Source: Lachnospiraceae bacterium
GTDB lineage: Bacteria; Bacillota; Clostridia; Lachnospirales; Lachnospiraceae
Reading direction: 5' to 3'
Assembly (NCBI GenBank): GCA_017463225.1
Contig: JAFTPO010000019.1
Span: forward strand, 62,001 to 126,000
Length of the DNA stretch: 64,000 bases
The notes under the pieces are model-generated. The model did not search any database. It was not told the origin of the DNA and saw nothing but the letters and a program-made list of their open reading frames with translations. Shown here piece after piece: positions 19,813 through 27,960 of the stretch. Made by a program: the position numbers and the translations under genes. Numbering within the stretch: position 1 is the stretch's first letter; every line of letters starts with the position of its first letter.

Positions 19813-20322
19813 CTAATATAACACTCCCTTAAACCAACCATACATAAATCCATATGACATAGATGTATCTGACTCCGGAACCAGACAGGTAACCCTATTT
19901 ATAGGCATTTTACCTATCAACATCCAGTCCCTATGCATTTTGCCACCATATTCATAATGCGCATATCTGTACCATCTTTCAAAGATATTTATGGAGCAGG
20001 TACATTTCTTAACCGGAAGTGTTATCCAGTATAGGTTATCCTTCTTAAGCCTTTTCACCTTGTTCAATATCACAATATTATTGATAATTCTCTCCACAAA
20101 TGATACCCCAACTATAACTGTAACAAATGTGGCAAGTGTAATATTAGGAGCAACATCACTAGCCTTTGAATTCTCCAAATAAAGTATTACATATATAAAT
20201 ATCCACACAATAGCCATAGTCAATATAGACTTAGCAATTACAGATTTTGCTTTTTTCTTTATAACACCAAGTGCTGCTTCCTTTTGGTTATCATTCATTA
20301 ACATCAGATTTGTGTTATTCAT
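19813..20322 (-). CDS. Small membrane protein, 169 aa, unknown
   Basis: Two membrane helices are visible, near residues 32-50 (SILTMAIVWIFIYVILYL) and 62-80 (NITLATFVTVIVGVSFVERI), followed by a cytoplasmic or outer basic domain of about 85 residues with a CTCSIN motif and many Tyr/Trp. AAAGGTTAG precedes the ATG at 20322. It starts the minus-strand island after the htpG terminator. I do not recognise the family. Confidence 0.55.
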   Translation of the reverse strand: MNNTNLMLMNDNQKEAALGVIKKKAKSVIAKSILTMAIVWIFIYVILYLENSKASDVAPNITLATFVTVIVGVSFVERIINNIVILNKVKRLKKDNLYWITLPVKKCTCSINIFERWYRYAHYEYGGKMHRDWMLIGKMPINRVTCLVPESDTSMSYGFMYGWFKGVLY

Positions 20323-20345
20323 TCTTCTAACCTTTCTATATGAAA

Positions 20346-20375
20346 ATGAGAGTCCACCCTAAGGTAAACTCTCAT
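20346..20375 (-). terminator. Terminator after htpG
   Basis: The stem ATGAGAGT/ACTCTCAT with an inner ACC/GGT pair and small loop lies 14 bases after the htpG stop; on the minus strand a TTTTCATAT run follows. Confidence 0.7.
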
Positions 20376-20388
20376 TTATTATATCACA

Positions 20389-22365
20389 TTATATTAAAAG
20401 TCCAAGTATCTCATTGCTTCTTGCCACAAATGCAGTCATAGCCTCCGGACTAAGTGGCTTGTTAGCAAGTACAGCTAAATCATAGAGCTGACAGCAAATC
20501 TTGTCTGCATGCTCGCCCTCTGGATTATCAAGAACATACTTAACAAGCTTGTTAGATGCGTTAAGGACTAAAGTCTCACCCTCACCACCAAACATAGCCA
20601 TATCCATAGGACCGCCCATGCTGTAGGCCTTCATCATCTCTATCATACGTCTTTGCTCCTCTGAGAGAGTAAGCATAGATGATATTGCCTCATTCTTAAG
20701 GTTCTCAACCTTAACATTAAGCTTATCATTACCGGTTGCCTTCTTAAACTTCTCTGAAAGCTTATCAGTATACTCCTTAATTAAGTCCTCTGAAAGTGCC
20801 TCTCCTACAAAGTTATCTGAAAGATCAGCATCTATACGAAGGAACTTAACATTCTCATTCTTTGACTCAAGGTGAGTGATGTATGGATTGTCAATGTTGT
20901 GTACAAGGTACACAGCGTCCATGCCCTCCTCCTTGAACATATTTATATACTGTGACTGAGCCTGCTCGTCTGATACATAGAATACCTTGTTCTCATACTT
21001 TTCCTTACCTGCCTCAAGGTACTCAGGAAGTGTAAGGTACTTGCCTTCAAGATTCTTAAAGAGCATATAATCAGTCATCTTCTCACAGAACTTATCATCC
21101 TTCAAGCAACCAAACTTGATAAATGGACTAAGGTCATCCCAGTACTTCTCGTAGTTTTCCTTATCTGTCTTGCACATACCGGAAAGCTTATCAGCCACCT
21201 TCTTAGTAATGTAGTCAGATATCTTCTTAACAAAACCATCGTTCTGAAGTGCACTTCTTGAAACATTAAGTGGAAGGTCTGGACAGTCGATTACACCCTT
21301 AAGAAGGAGTAAGAACTCTGGAATTACCTCCTTAATGTTATCAGCTATAAATACCTGATTATTATAAAGCTTTATAGTTCCCTCAAGCTGGTCATACTGT
21401 GTATTAATCTTAGGGAAGTAAAGAATACCCTTTAGGTTAAATGGATAGTCCATATTAAGGTGTATCCAGAACAGTGGCTTCTTGAAGTCAAGGAATACTC
21501 TCTGATAGAAATCAATATACTCATCATCTGTACAATCCTTAGGATTCTTCATCCAAAGTGGATTAGTATCATTTAATGGCTTTGGCTCATCCTTCTTCTC
21601 TTCCTCAGCCTTATCCTCTGTGGTATCCTCAGACTTAGATTCCTTAACATCTCCAACTAATTCATCATCAGGATCAACCTCGATAACCTTGTTCTTTTTC
21701 TCAGTAGCAGCTTTTGCTTCCTCTTCCTCCACTTTATCCTCATTGATGAAATAGATGTTGTATGGCATAAATGCACAGTACTTCTGGATTATCTCCTTAA
21801 CTCTGTACTCATTTGCGAACTCATAAGACTCCTCATTTAAGTAAAGTGTAATAGCTGTACCTCTTACATCATCATCACTTTCTTCCATAGAGTAATCTGT
21901 TCCACCGTCGCACTCCCAGAATACTGGCTTTGCTCCCTTCTGATATGAACAGGTCTCAATTGTAACCTTGTCAGCTACCATAAATGCTGAATAAAATCCT
22001 AAACCAAAGTGACCTATAATCTGGTCCTCGTTAGTCTTATCCTTGTACTTATTAATGAAATCTGTAGCACCTGAGAAAGCTATCTGGTTGATATACTTCT
22101 CAACCTCCTCCTCAGTCATACCGATACCATTATCCACAAATGTAAGGGTCTTGTCCTTTGCAGAAGCATAAATTTCAATCTTATACTCCTCGCCTTCAGT
22201 CTCCTGATAATCACCCATAAGAGCAAGCTTCTTAAGCTTAGTAATAGCATCACAACCATTTGATACAAGCTCTCTGATGAAAATGTCGTGGTCTGAATAT
22301 AACCACTTCTTGATAATAGGGAAAATATTTTCGCTGTTAATAGATAAGTTTCCCTTCTTCTCCAT
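20389..22365 (-). CDS. htpG: Chaperone HtpG (Hsp90) with expanded charged linker
   Basis: The 658-residue ATP-dependent chaperone acts as a homodimer on late folding clients. The N-terminal GHKL ATPase has RELVSNGCDAITK, DNGIGMT and the lid GHFGLGFYSAFMVA; the middle domain has LPLNVSRSALQND. Between them, residues about 209-265 form a very acidic/basic stretch (runs such as DTTEDKAEEEKKDEPKP), longer than the short linker of E. coli HtpG and like the linker of eukaryotic Hsp90. There is no MEEVD tail. AGGAGGC precedes the ATG. Confidence 0.95.
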   Translation of the reverse strand: MEKKGNLSINSENIFPIIKKWLYSDHDIFIRELVSNGCDAITKLKKLALMGDYQETEGEEYKIEIYASAKDKTLTFVDNGIGMTEEEVEKYINQIAFSGATDFINKYKDKTNEDQIIGHFGLGFYSAFMVADKVTIETCSYQKGAKPVFWECDGGTDYSMEESDDDVRGTAITLYLNEESYEFANEYRVKEIIQKYCAFMPYNIYFINEDKVEEEEAKAATEKKNKVIEVDPDDELVGDVKESKSEDTTEDKAEEEKKDEPKPLNDTNPLWMKNPKDCTDDEYIDFYQRVFLDFKKPLFWIHLNMDYPFNLKGILYFPKINTQYDQLEGTIKLYNNQVFIADNIKEVIPEFLLLLKGVIDCPDLPLNVSRSALQNDGFVKKISDYITKKVADKLSGMCKTDKENYEKYWDDLSPFIKFGCLKDDKFCEKMTDYMLFKNLEGKYLTLPEYLEAGKEKYENKVFYVSDEQAQSQYINMFKEEGMDAVYLVHNIDNPYITHLESKNENVKFLRIDADLSDNFVGEALSEDLIKEYTDKLSEKFKKATGNDKLNVKVENLKNEAISSMLTLSEEQRRMIEMMKAYSMGGPMDMAMFGGEGETLVLNASNKLVKYVLDNPEGEHADKICCQLYDLAVLANKPLSPEAMTAFVARSNEILGLLI

Positions 22366-22443
22366 TAAAAATCGCCTCCTAGATATATAATAATTTTAGT
22401 TTTGTCCCCTCATAAGAACAAAGGATTTTGTTCTACATGAACT

Positions 22444-22472
22444 ATAATACTCCCCTATTTTTCCATTGTCAA
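22444..22472 (-). promoter_or_regulatory. Sigma-A promoter of htpG
   Basis: On the minus strand TTGACA (22472-22467) and TATTAT (22449-22444) are exactly 17 bp apart. The start would be near 22437, about 70 bases before the ATG. Confidence 0.8.
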
Positions 22473-22479
22473 GAAAAAA

Positions 22480-22506
22480 TTAGCACTCTCTTAATGAGAG
22501 TGCTAA
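22480..22506 (-). promoter_or_regulatory. CIRCE operator upstream of htpG
   Basis: A perfect TTAGCACTC-N9-GAGTGCTAA, identical in the arms to the groESL site. It lies seven bases upstream of the -35 box instead of downstream of the start. The inferred role is HrcA repression of htpG; an effect on the upstream hairpin element is possible. Confidence 0.93.
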
Positions 22507-22516
22507 CAAAGCATTC

Positions 22517-22650
22517 AAATGAGATGTGCAGATATGAAAAAATATGTATGCATAAGTTCACTTATATGCACACATATTTTTTCATATCTATACGGCGAAT
22601 GCCCGCGACACGAGCAAGCTATGCTTGCGAGAGTCAAGCACATCTCATCT
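22517..22650 (+). repeat. Structured repeat beside htpG (hairpin element, copy 2)
   Basis: The outer arms 22517-22529 and 22638-22650 pair over 13 bases with one mismatch; the right arm ends at the DUF5721 stop codon. Inside, 22530-22556 pairs with 22561-22589 (near-perfect, about 27 bp, AGA...TCT), followed directly by ATACGGCGAA and then a 6-bp hairpin GCAAGC-TAT-GCTTGC (22614-22628). The order, the GC-AGA entry and the ATAYGGCGAA that follows are shared with the element at the groEL end, read on the opposite strand. It holds no gene. Confidence 0.75.
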
Positions 22651-23120
22651 TAAATATAATATTTTTCCACTGTTTCATCCCACAGCTGTTCTAACCTCTT
22701 ATCTAGTGTAAACACCTTAAGAGATGTACCCGTTGTAACATTTAACTGGCCTGCTTCAAAATGAATATTGTAAAATAAAGCTCCAACATCCTCAGGCTTA
22801 ACAGGCAGATTATTCATCTCTATCAATCGCTTAATATTATCTCTGTTAAACATAAGTATTATCTTAAAGTTTATAGGTAGCTTATTTCCTTTCATAAGGT
22901 CATAGATTGTCTGCTTAACCTTTCCCCAGCTCATATACTCTGAGTTCTCAAGCTCTTTTTTTTCTTCTTCATCGTAGTAATCCATGTTTAGTTTACCACC
23001 GATAAAATAATCTAAAGCGCTCTTTACTCTCGCCTCATATAGATAGAAGCTGTCAAAGCGTTCATTTACAAGAAGCTGATTCATATAATTTTTAGTATCT
23101 TCTATATCAAAGCTTTTCAT
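22650..23120 (-). CDS. DUF5721 family protein
   Basis: A 156-residue soluble protein. The pattern MNQLLVNERFDSFYLYEA, MSWGKVKQTIYDLMKGNKLP, and GALFYNIHFEAGQLNVTTGTSLKVFTLDK matches what I remember of DUF5721, found in Lachnospiraceae, with no assigned function. TAGGAT precedes the ATG. It begins 22 bases after the transglutaminase-like gene, in the same operon. Its stop codon shares its first base with the hairpin element. Confidence 0.7.
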   Translation of the reverse strand: MKSFDIEDTKNYMNQLLVNERFDSFYLYEARVKSALDYFIGGKLNMDYYDEEEKKELENSEYMSWGKVKQTIYDLMKGNKLPINFKIILMFNRDNIKRLIEMNNLPVKPEDVGALFYNIHFEAGQLNVTTGTSLKVFTLDKRLEQLWDETVEKYYI

Positions 23121-23142
23121 AAGGTATCCTATATCTACTCCC

Positions 23143-24219
23143 TTAGTTTAAATTGATTGAAATAATCTCTCTATCTCCTATTGGCCAAACAACATGCTCT
23201 AGACTCAAGACTCCTGGAATGTTGTTTATAAAATCATAGGTATATGTTTGTTCGCTATAGTCTGTTACTGCTATCTGTAAATTAGCTGTAATATTTTTTG
23301 TAGACTCATTGATTACGTACTGTTCTAAAGAAGGATAATCAAATACAAGCTGATTATAATCAAAATAATTGTACTTCTCACCGTCACAGCTTACGTATAA
23401 ATCTTCGTTCCATGAATGGCTCTCAGCCATCTCCTCATCAGTTATGTTAAAATATGCATGTGACACCACATGAGCCCCATCAGGAATAGGATCATTCCAG
23501 GTAGCATCAACCTGATACCATTCTCCATCCAGACAAACTATATTCCAAGCATGCAACTCATCGCCGGCACTTCCTGTCATTATCTCATTGTCAACTCCGG
23601 CACATGTAAGTAACAGTGACATAGCCTCTGCGTATCCATTGCAGACTGCTACTCCCTGGACTAAACAACCATAAGCTCTAAATGCATACTCCTTTGACTC
23701 ATCCTTTTGTCCATATTTACAATGGGACACTATATAATCATGTATGGCAAGTTCCTTCTCATAATCAGTCATTCCAGGCTTTATTATCTCACCTAATATT
23801 TCCTCAGTCTTTTCATAAAGCTTATATGCCTGTGGCTTTCCCTCAGGAATTTCCTTTTGATTCAGGTATTTTTCCATAACATAATAATTGTCTGATATCT
23901 CGTAATAGAATGTAACCTTTTGTTTATCTCCCACTCTGGTTGCTATAACGTATCTATCAACAGTACCATTTATACTGCATACATAATCATTTATGTTATT
24001 AAGTTCATCTTCAGATATTCCGGAAATATAAAATGACCCCTTATCCTTTCCCTGGTCTATCTGTGAATTTACAATCTGTGCCAGCTCTACCACATCTGTG
24101 GCAGTCTGTTCCGGATTAAGCTTAGCACCCCAGTCCCACTCATAGAAGAATGCCACTGCAATAATCACTAATATTAATATTGGCACAAACCAATATATCT
24201 TCTGTCTTTTCTCCTTCAT
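23143..24219 (-). CDS. Membrane-anchored transglutaminase-like protein
   Basis: A 358-residue protein with one N-terminal membrane helix (residues 9-27) and an outside domain. The transglutaminase-like core has QGVAVCNGYAEAM (Cys193), ELHAWNIV (His223) and YQVDATWND (Asp238), the full Cys-His-Asp triad, so it is probably an active protease or transferase of the cell surface. Upstream of it residues 40-140 form a separate beta domain. AAAGGGGAC precedes the ATG. It is followed by DUF5721 and preceded by the small sorting-signal-like protein. Confidence 0.85.
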   Translation of the reverse strand: MKEKRQKIYWFVPILILVIIAVAFFYEWDWGAKLNPEQTATDVVELAQIVNSQIDQGKDKGSFYISGISEDELNNINDYVCSINGTVDRYVIATRVGDKQKVTFYYEISDNYYVMEKYLNQKEIPEGKPQAYKLYEKTEEILGEIIKPGMTDYEKELAIHDYIVSHCKYGQKDESKEYAFRAYGCLVQGVAVCNGYAEAMSLLLTCAGVDNEIMTGSAGDELHAWNIVCLDGEWYQVDATWNDPIPDGAHVVSHAYFNITDEEMAESHSWNEDLYVSCDGEKYNYFDYNQLVFDYPSLEQYVINESTKNITANLQIAVTDYSEQTYTYDFINNIPGVLSLEHVVWPIGDREIISINLN

Positions 24220-24242
24220 ATATAAGTCCCCTTTACAGTTGT

Positions 24243-24419
24243 TTATTCTTCTTCGTCATTTTCGTCGGCTTCATCATTCTTATTAGCCATACGACCCGTT
24301 ACAAGCAAGACAACTGTAAGTACAACTGATACAATCAAACATATTGCAACTAAAAGAGGTTTACTGTTATCTCCTGTAGCCGCCATTAAAAGTGTTAATA
24401 AATCTATATATGAACTCAT
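24243..24419 (-). CDS. Small membrane protein, 58 aa, resembling a cell-wall sorting signal
   Basis: This short gene ends 23 bases before the transglutaminase-like gene. GGGAGGAT lies eight bases before the ATG. The product has MAATGDNSKP, a membrane helix (LLVAICLIVSVVLTVVLLV), then TGRMANKN and an acidic tail. A TGDNS motif followed by a hydrophobic stretch and basic residues is what a sortase signal looks like, though the canonical LPXTG is MAATG here and the charged tail is Asp/Glu-rich. There is no N-terminal signal peptide. It could be a regulator, an anchor subunit or a small toxin-like peptide; its function is unknown. Confidence 0.65.
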   Translation of the reverse strand: MSSYIDLLTLLMAATGDNSKPLLVAICLIVSVVLTVVLLVTGRMANKNDEADENDEEE

Positions 24420-24692
24420 TACCTTATCCTCCCAAAATCAATTTATATACCCATATCTTTGAAGTCCTAAGCTTAAGGTGTCCTAAGCTTCAACGACCAC
24501 CTTATTGTAAAGCAAAACCAAAGCTCTGGCAACTAATTTTTTGCAAAAAACCTTGATTTTTCCTATGTTTTTTGAAATGTAATGTCAGCTTAATTTTAGC
24601 TTAATAAGACTTAATTTTTATGTAACAAAAGTCAAATTATCACAACATTTTCCAAAAGATAGTTTATAATATTCCGTCAAAAAATATAATTC
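24420..24692. other. Divergent intergenic region upstream of argH
   Basis: About 350 bases separate the 58-aa gene from argH. An 11-bp direct repeat GTCCTAAGCTT occurs at 24464-24474 and 24480-24490, upstream of the minus-strand genes. The rest, to the argH promoter, is AT-rich with no reading frame, RNA gene or clear riboswitch. Confidence 0.5.
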
Positions 24693-24721
24693 TTGAAGCA
24701 ACAAAGATTATGTTGTAAAAT
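24693..24721 (+). promoter_or_regulatory. Sigma-A promoter of argH
   Basis: TTGAAG (24693-24698), 17 bp, TAAAAT (24716-24721), about 50 bases before the ATG. No ARG box was recognised. Confidence 0.7.
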
Positions 24722-24769
24722 AGCTACTTAGATAACTAAAACAATATATATAAATGTGAGGTACATATT

Positions 24770-26152
24770 ATGGCACAGCTATGGGGTGGAAGATTCACCA
24801 AGGAAACAGATAAATTAGTTTACAATTTTAATGCTTCTATATCCTTTGATCAAAAGTTTTACAGACAGGATATCCGTGGCAGCATAGCTCATGTTACAAT
24901 GCTTGCAGCTTCAGGTATTCTTACTAATGATGAAAGAGATCAGATTATTGAAGGATTAAACGGAATATTAAGAGATGTTGAAAATGGTACTCTTGAAATT
25001 ACTGACACATATGAGGATATTCACAGCTTTGTAGAGGCAAATCTAATTGAAAGAATCGGCGATGTAGGTAAAAAGCTTCACACCGGACGTTCAAGAAACG
25101 ATCAGGTTGCTCTTGATATGAAGCTATATACAAGAGATGAGATTCTTGAGGTCAAATCTTTGGTTTTAAACCTTATGAAAGTCCTCCATCAGCTTATGAA
25201 GGATAATGTGGATACTTATATGCCAGGCTTTACTCATCTTCAGAAGGCACAGCCTGTTACATTTGCTCATCATGTTGGGGCTTATATGGAAATGTTCAAA
25301 CGTGATTACAGCAGACTCTGTGATATCTATGACAGAATGAACTACTGTCCTCTTGGCTCAGGAGCTTTAGCAGGAACCACATATCCTCTTGACAGAGAGC
25401 TTACAGCATCTCTTCTTGACTTTACAGGTCCTACACTTAACAGTATGGATTCTGTATCTGACAGAGATTATGTTATCGAGATGCTTTCAGCATTTTCAAC
25501 TATAATGATGCACCTATCAAGATTCTCTGAGGAGATAATTATATGGAATTCAAATGAGTATCAGTTTGTAGAGCTTGATGATGCATATAGTACAGGAAGC
25601 TCTATTATGCCTCAGAAGAAGAATCCTGATATTGCAGAGCTTGTTCGTGGTAAGACCGGTCGAGTTTACGCTGCACTTACCTCAATATTGACTACCATGA
25701 AGGGAATTCCTCTGGCATACAACAAGGACATGCAGGAGGATAAGGAGCTTACCTTTGACGCTATTGATACCGTAAAGGGCTGTCTTGCACTATTTACAGG
25801 TATGATTTCTACCATGAGACTAAATAAGCCTGTTATGGAAAAGAGTGCTATGAATGGATTTACCAATGCAACTGACGCTGCAGACTACCTGGTTAATCAC
25901 GGTGTTCCATTTAGAGATGCTCACGGCATCGTTGGACAGCTTGTACTCTACTGCTTAGACAAGAATATATCACTTGATGATATGTCTCTCGAAGAATACA
26001 AAGCAATCAGTCCGGTATTTGAAGAAGATATTTATCAGGCCATTAGTCTGGAAGAATGTGTAAGCAAGAGAAACACTATTGGCGCTCCAGGTCAGGAAGC
26101 TATGAAGAAGGTTTTAGATATTAATGAAGCATATCTTGCAAGCTTATCATAA
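24770..26152 (+). CDS. argH: Argininosuccinate lyase
   Basis: The 460-residue enzyme splits argininosuccinate into arginine and fumarate, the last step of arginine synthesis. It begins [17 protein letters not shown], has [14 protein letters not shown] near residue 108 and the fumarase-superfamily signature [12 protein letters not shown] near residue 278 with the catalytic serine loop. It is a homotetramer in this family. GTGAGGT precedes the ATG. argG is not next to it. The small gene 12 bases downstream is in the same transcript. Confidence 0.97.
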   Translation: MAQLWGGRFTKETDKLVYNFNASISFDQKFYRQDIRGSIAHVTMLAASGILTNDERDQIIEGLNGILRDVENGTLEITDTYEDIHSFVEANLIERIGDVGKKLHTGRSRNDQVALDMKLYTRDEILEVKSLVLNLMKVLHQLMKDNVDTYMPGFTHLQKAQPVTFAHHVGAYMEMFKRDYSRLCDIYDRMNYCPLGSGALAGTTYPLDRELTASLLDFTGPTLNSMDSVSDRDYVIEMLSAFSTIMMHLSRFSEEIIIWNSNEYQFVELDDAYSTGSSIMPQKKNPDIAELVRGKTGRVYAALTSILTTMKGIPLAYNKDMQEDKELTFDAIDTVKGCLALFTGMISTMRLNKPVMEKSAMNGFTNATDAADYLVNHGVPFRDAHGIVGQLVLYCLDKNISLDDMSLEEYKAISPVFEEDIYQAISLEECVSKRNTIGAPGQEAMKKVLDINEAYLASLS

Positions 26153-26164
26153 AGGAGAATTATT

Positions 26165-26413
26165 ATGAACAATACAACAAAGGGACAATATGAATTAGCA
26201 AGGAAGATGTTAAAGGGACACATCGATATTGAAGAGGTTATGTTGATGTCCGGTCTATCTAAGGAAGTGCTTGAGCAGCTTAACGAAGAGATTAATCCAA
26301 GCAACTCTGAGGCACAGATTCTTAAGGACTTGGATACCGTAGACCTAAATATAGGAGAAATACTTTTTGACAATCTTCCAGCTGAAGATGAAGGTGAAGG
26401 ATTTCATAACTAA
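26165..26413 (+). CDS. Small acidic protein downstream of argH, 82 aa
   Basis: It begins 12 bases after argH with AAAGGAGAA before its ATG, so it is certainly translated with argH. The protein is acidic and helical (GHIDIEEVMLMSGLSKEVLEQLNEEI) and could carry a degenerate helix-turn-helix, but I do not recognise a family and there is no catalytic motif. Transcription ends in the hairpin directly after its stop. Confidence 0.7.
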   Translation: MNNTTKGQYELARKMLKGHIDIEEVMLMSGLSKEVLEQLNEEINPSNSEAQILKDLDTVDLNIGEILFDNLPAEDEGEGFHN

Positions 26414-26447
26414 AAAAATACCAGCCATTGGCTGGTATTTTTTTTAC
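26413..26447. terminator. Bidirectional terminator
   Basis: The stem AAAATACCAGCC/GGCTGGTATTTT has a three-base loop ATT. T-runs on both sides serve the argH operon and the convergent Pro/Thr-rich gene, whose stop codon lies in the right flank. Confidence 0.9.
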
Positions 26448-27007
26448 TCTGCCGGAGTTGGCTCCGGTGTTGGTTCTGGAGTTGGTTCCGGTGTTGGCTC
26501 CGGTGTTGGCTCTGGAGTAGGCTCCGGTGTTGGCTCAACAGGTGCTGTTGTATCTGCCGGTGCTGTTGTATCTGCCGGTGCTGTTGTGTCCGCTGGAGCT
26601 GTTGTGTCTGCCGGCGCTGTTGTACCCGCTGGAGCTGTTGTATTTCCAGGAGCCTGAGTTGTAGCATTATCCTTAGGTTCTTCAGTTGTTGCCTTAGTAG
26701 TCGGCGTATACCAAACTACAGCTTCAGGATTGTTTGGATCCTCCGCATCATAGCACTGGAATTCAGGTGATAATTGGTCTGCCATATACTCTGTAGTATC
26801 TTCATCCTTCTGACTTGCAACATGGCTATCAATGGAATCAATTAATCCAACCTGATCTCCATCCTCTGATACATAAACCTCAGTAGTTGTAGGTGTAATC
26901 TCTACCTGCTTCTTCTTAACCTGGGTATCTATAAGACAATATGATCCAATACCCACAAAGCAAGCTATTGCCAAGTATAGTGTTATAAAAATTGCTTTTT
27001 TATTCAT
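26444..27007 (-). CDS. Membrane-anchored Pro/Thr-rich repeat protein
   Basis: A 187-residue protein with an N-terminal membrane helix (residues 5-26, no cleavage site obvious). The middle (residues 30-105) is acidic and polar; the last 75 residues are two blocks of low-complexity repeats: six-residue units of TTAPAD type, about six copies, and then four-residue units PEPT, about seven copies. It probably spans the wall as a stalk. AAGGAGA precedes the ATG at 27007. The repeats are prone to copy-number change. The role is unknown; the gene follows sigG. Confidence 0.7.
   Translation of the reverse strand: MNKKAIFITLYLAIACFVGIGSYCLIDTQVKKKQVEITPTTTEVYVSEDGDQVGLIDSIDSHVASQKDEDTTEYMADQLSPEFQCYDAEDPNNPEAVVWYTPTTKATTEEPKDNATTQAPGNTTAPAGTTAPADTTAPADTTAPADTTAPADTTAPVEPTPEPTPEPTPEPTPEPTPEPTPEPTPAE
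26450..26660 (-). repeat. Coding tandem repeats (12-bp and 18-bp units)
   Basis: Positions about 26450-26533 hold seven degenerate 12-bp units encoding Pro-Glu-Pro-Thr; about 26534-26643 hold six 18-bp units encoding Thr-Thr-Ala-Pro-Ala-Asp. They keep the frame of the surface protein. Confidence 0.8.
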
Positions 27008-27089
27008 AGCAACAAATTCTCCTTAATGTGTCTTTATATATTTATCTAACATAGTAGTTATATCATAGTAAACTAAAAAATACAAACAC

Positions 27090-27869
27090 TTATTTCAAAT
27101 AATTCTTCATAGCCTTAAGAGCATTTTTTTCCAATCTGCTAACCTGAGCCTGTGATATAGATATTTCATCTGCTACCTCAGTTTGAGTCTTTCCCTCAAA
27201 AAACCTTAGCTTGATAATGTTATACTCTCTTGGCTCTAACTTACTCATAGCATCTCTAAGTGCAAGATTTTGAACCCAGTGTTCTTCACTGTCGGTCTTA
27301 TCACTAACCTGATCTATAAGATATAGAGTATCCTGCCCTTCCTGATATACCGGTTCATACAAAGACATTGGTGTTGCTATAGCATCCATAGCATTCACTA
27401 TGTCTTCCTTTGGAACATCTATCTCCTTTGATATTTCTTCCACCGTAGGTTCTCTATCTAAGCTTCTTGTTAACTGTTCTTTAGCATAGATTGCTTTATA
27501 CGCAATATCTCTCAAACTCCTTGACACTCGTATAGAATTATTGTCTCTCATATACCTTCTGCACTCACCAATTATCATCGGTACTGCGTAGGTACTGAAT
27601 TTTACATTAAGACTTCTATCAAAATTATCAAAAGCCTTTATCAGCCCTATACACCCTACTTGAAATAAATCATCTGCACACTCTTCATTATTACCGGTGA
27701 ATCTCTGAATCACACTTAACACTAATCTAAGATTACCATTTATAAATTCCTCTCTAGCACTCTTATCTCCATTATCCATACGGTCAAATAAAGCTTCCTT
27801 TTCTTGTTCTGAAAGTAAAGGAAGCTTTGATGTGTTAACTCCACAAATAACTACCTTGTTTGGTGCCAT
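27090..27869 (-). CDS. sigG: RNA polymerase sigma factor SigG (late forespore)
   Basis: A 259-residue sigma factor, the length of the Bacillus SigG. The N-terminus KVVICGVNTSKLPLL is the SigG-specific tail bound by the anti-sigma factor Gin; region 2 reads DDLFQVGCIGLIKAFDNFD and KFSTYAVPMIIGE, and region 4 ISISQAQVSRLEKNALKAM. It directs late forespore transcription during sporulation. GGAGG precedes the ATG. No clear sigma-F or -G box was recognised upstream. It lies downstream of the acyl-CoA ligase and is separated from it by 91 bases without a visible terminator. Confidence 0.95.
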   Translation of the reverse strand: MAPNKVVICGVNTSKLPLLSEQEKEALFDRMDNGDKSAREEFINGNLRLVLSVIQRFTGNNEECADDLFQVGCIGLIKAFDNFDRSLNVKFSTYAVPMIIGECRRYMRDNNSIRVSRSLRDIAYKAIYAKEQLTRSLDREPTVEEISKEIDVPKEDIVNAMDAIATPMSLYEPVYQEGQDTLYLIDQVSDKTDSEEHWVQNLALRDAMSKLEPREYNIIKLRFFEGKTQTEVADEISISQAQVSRLEKNALKAMKNYLK

Positions 27870-27960
27870 TTTTTATTCCTCCACATGTATATTTCATACT
27901 GTAAAGGATTAACAATTGTAGAGTTTTCTATTCGATTTTTATTGTGACAGATTTTGGAAT

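Noticed and set aside
17548-20322. Prophage remnant
   Set aside because: No integrase, capsid, terminase or attachment repeat was seen, only small unknown genes.
26367-26657. Plus-strand frame with many Val-Gly-Ser-Gly repeats
   Set aside because: It is the shadow of the Pro/Thr-rich protein repeats on the minus strand, which has a membrane anchor and ribosome site.
26450-26660. Tandem repeats resembling a CRISPR array
   Set aside because: Units are 12 and 18 bp without unique spacers and lie in a coding frame.
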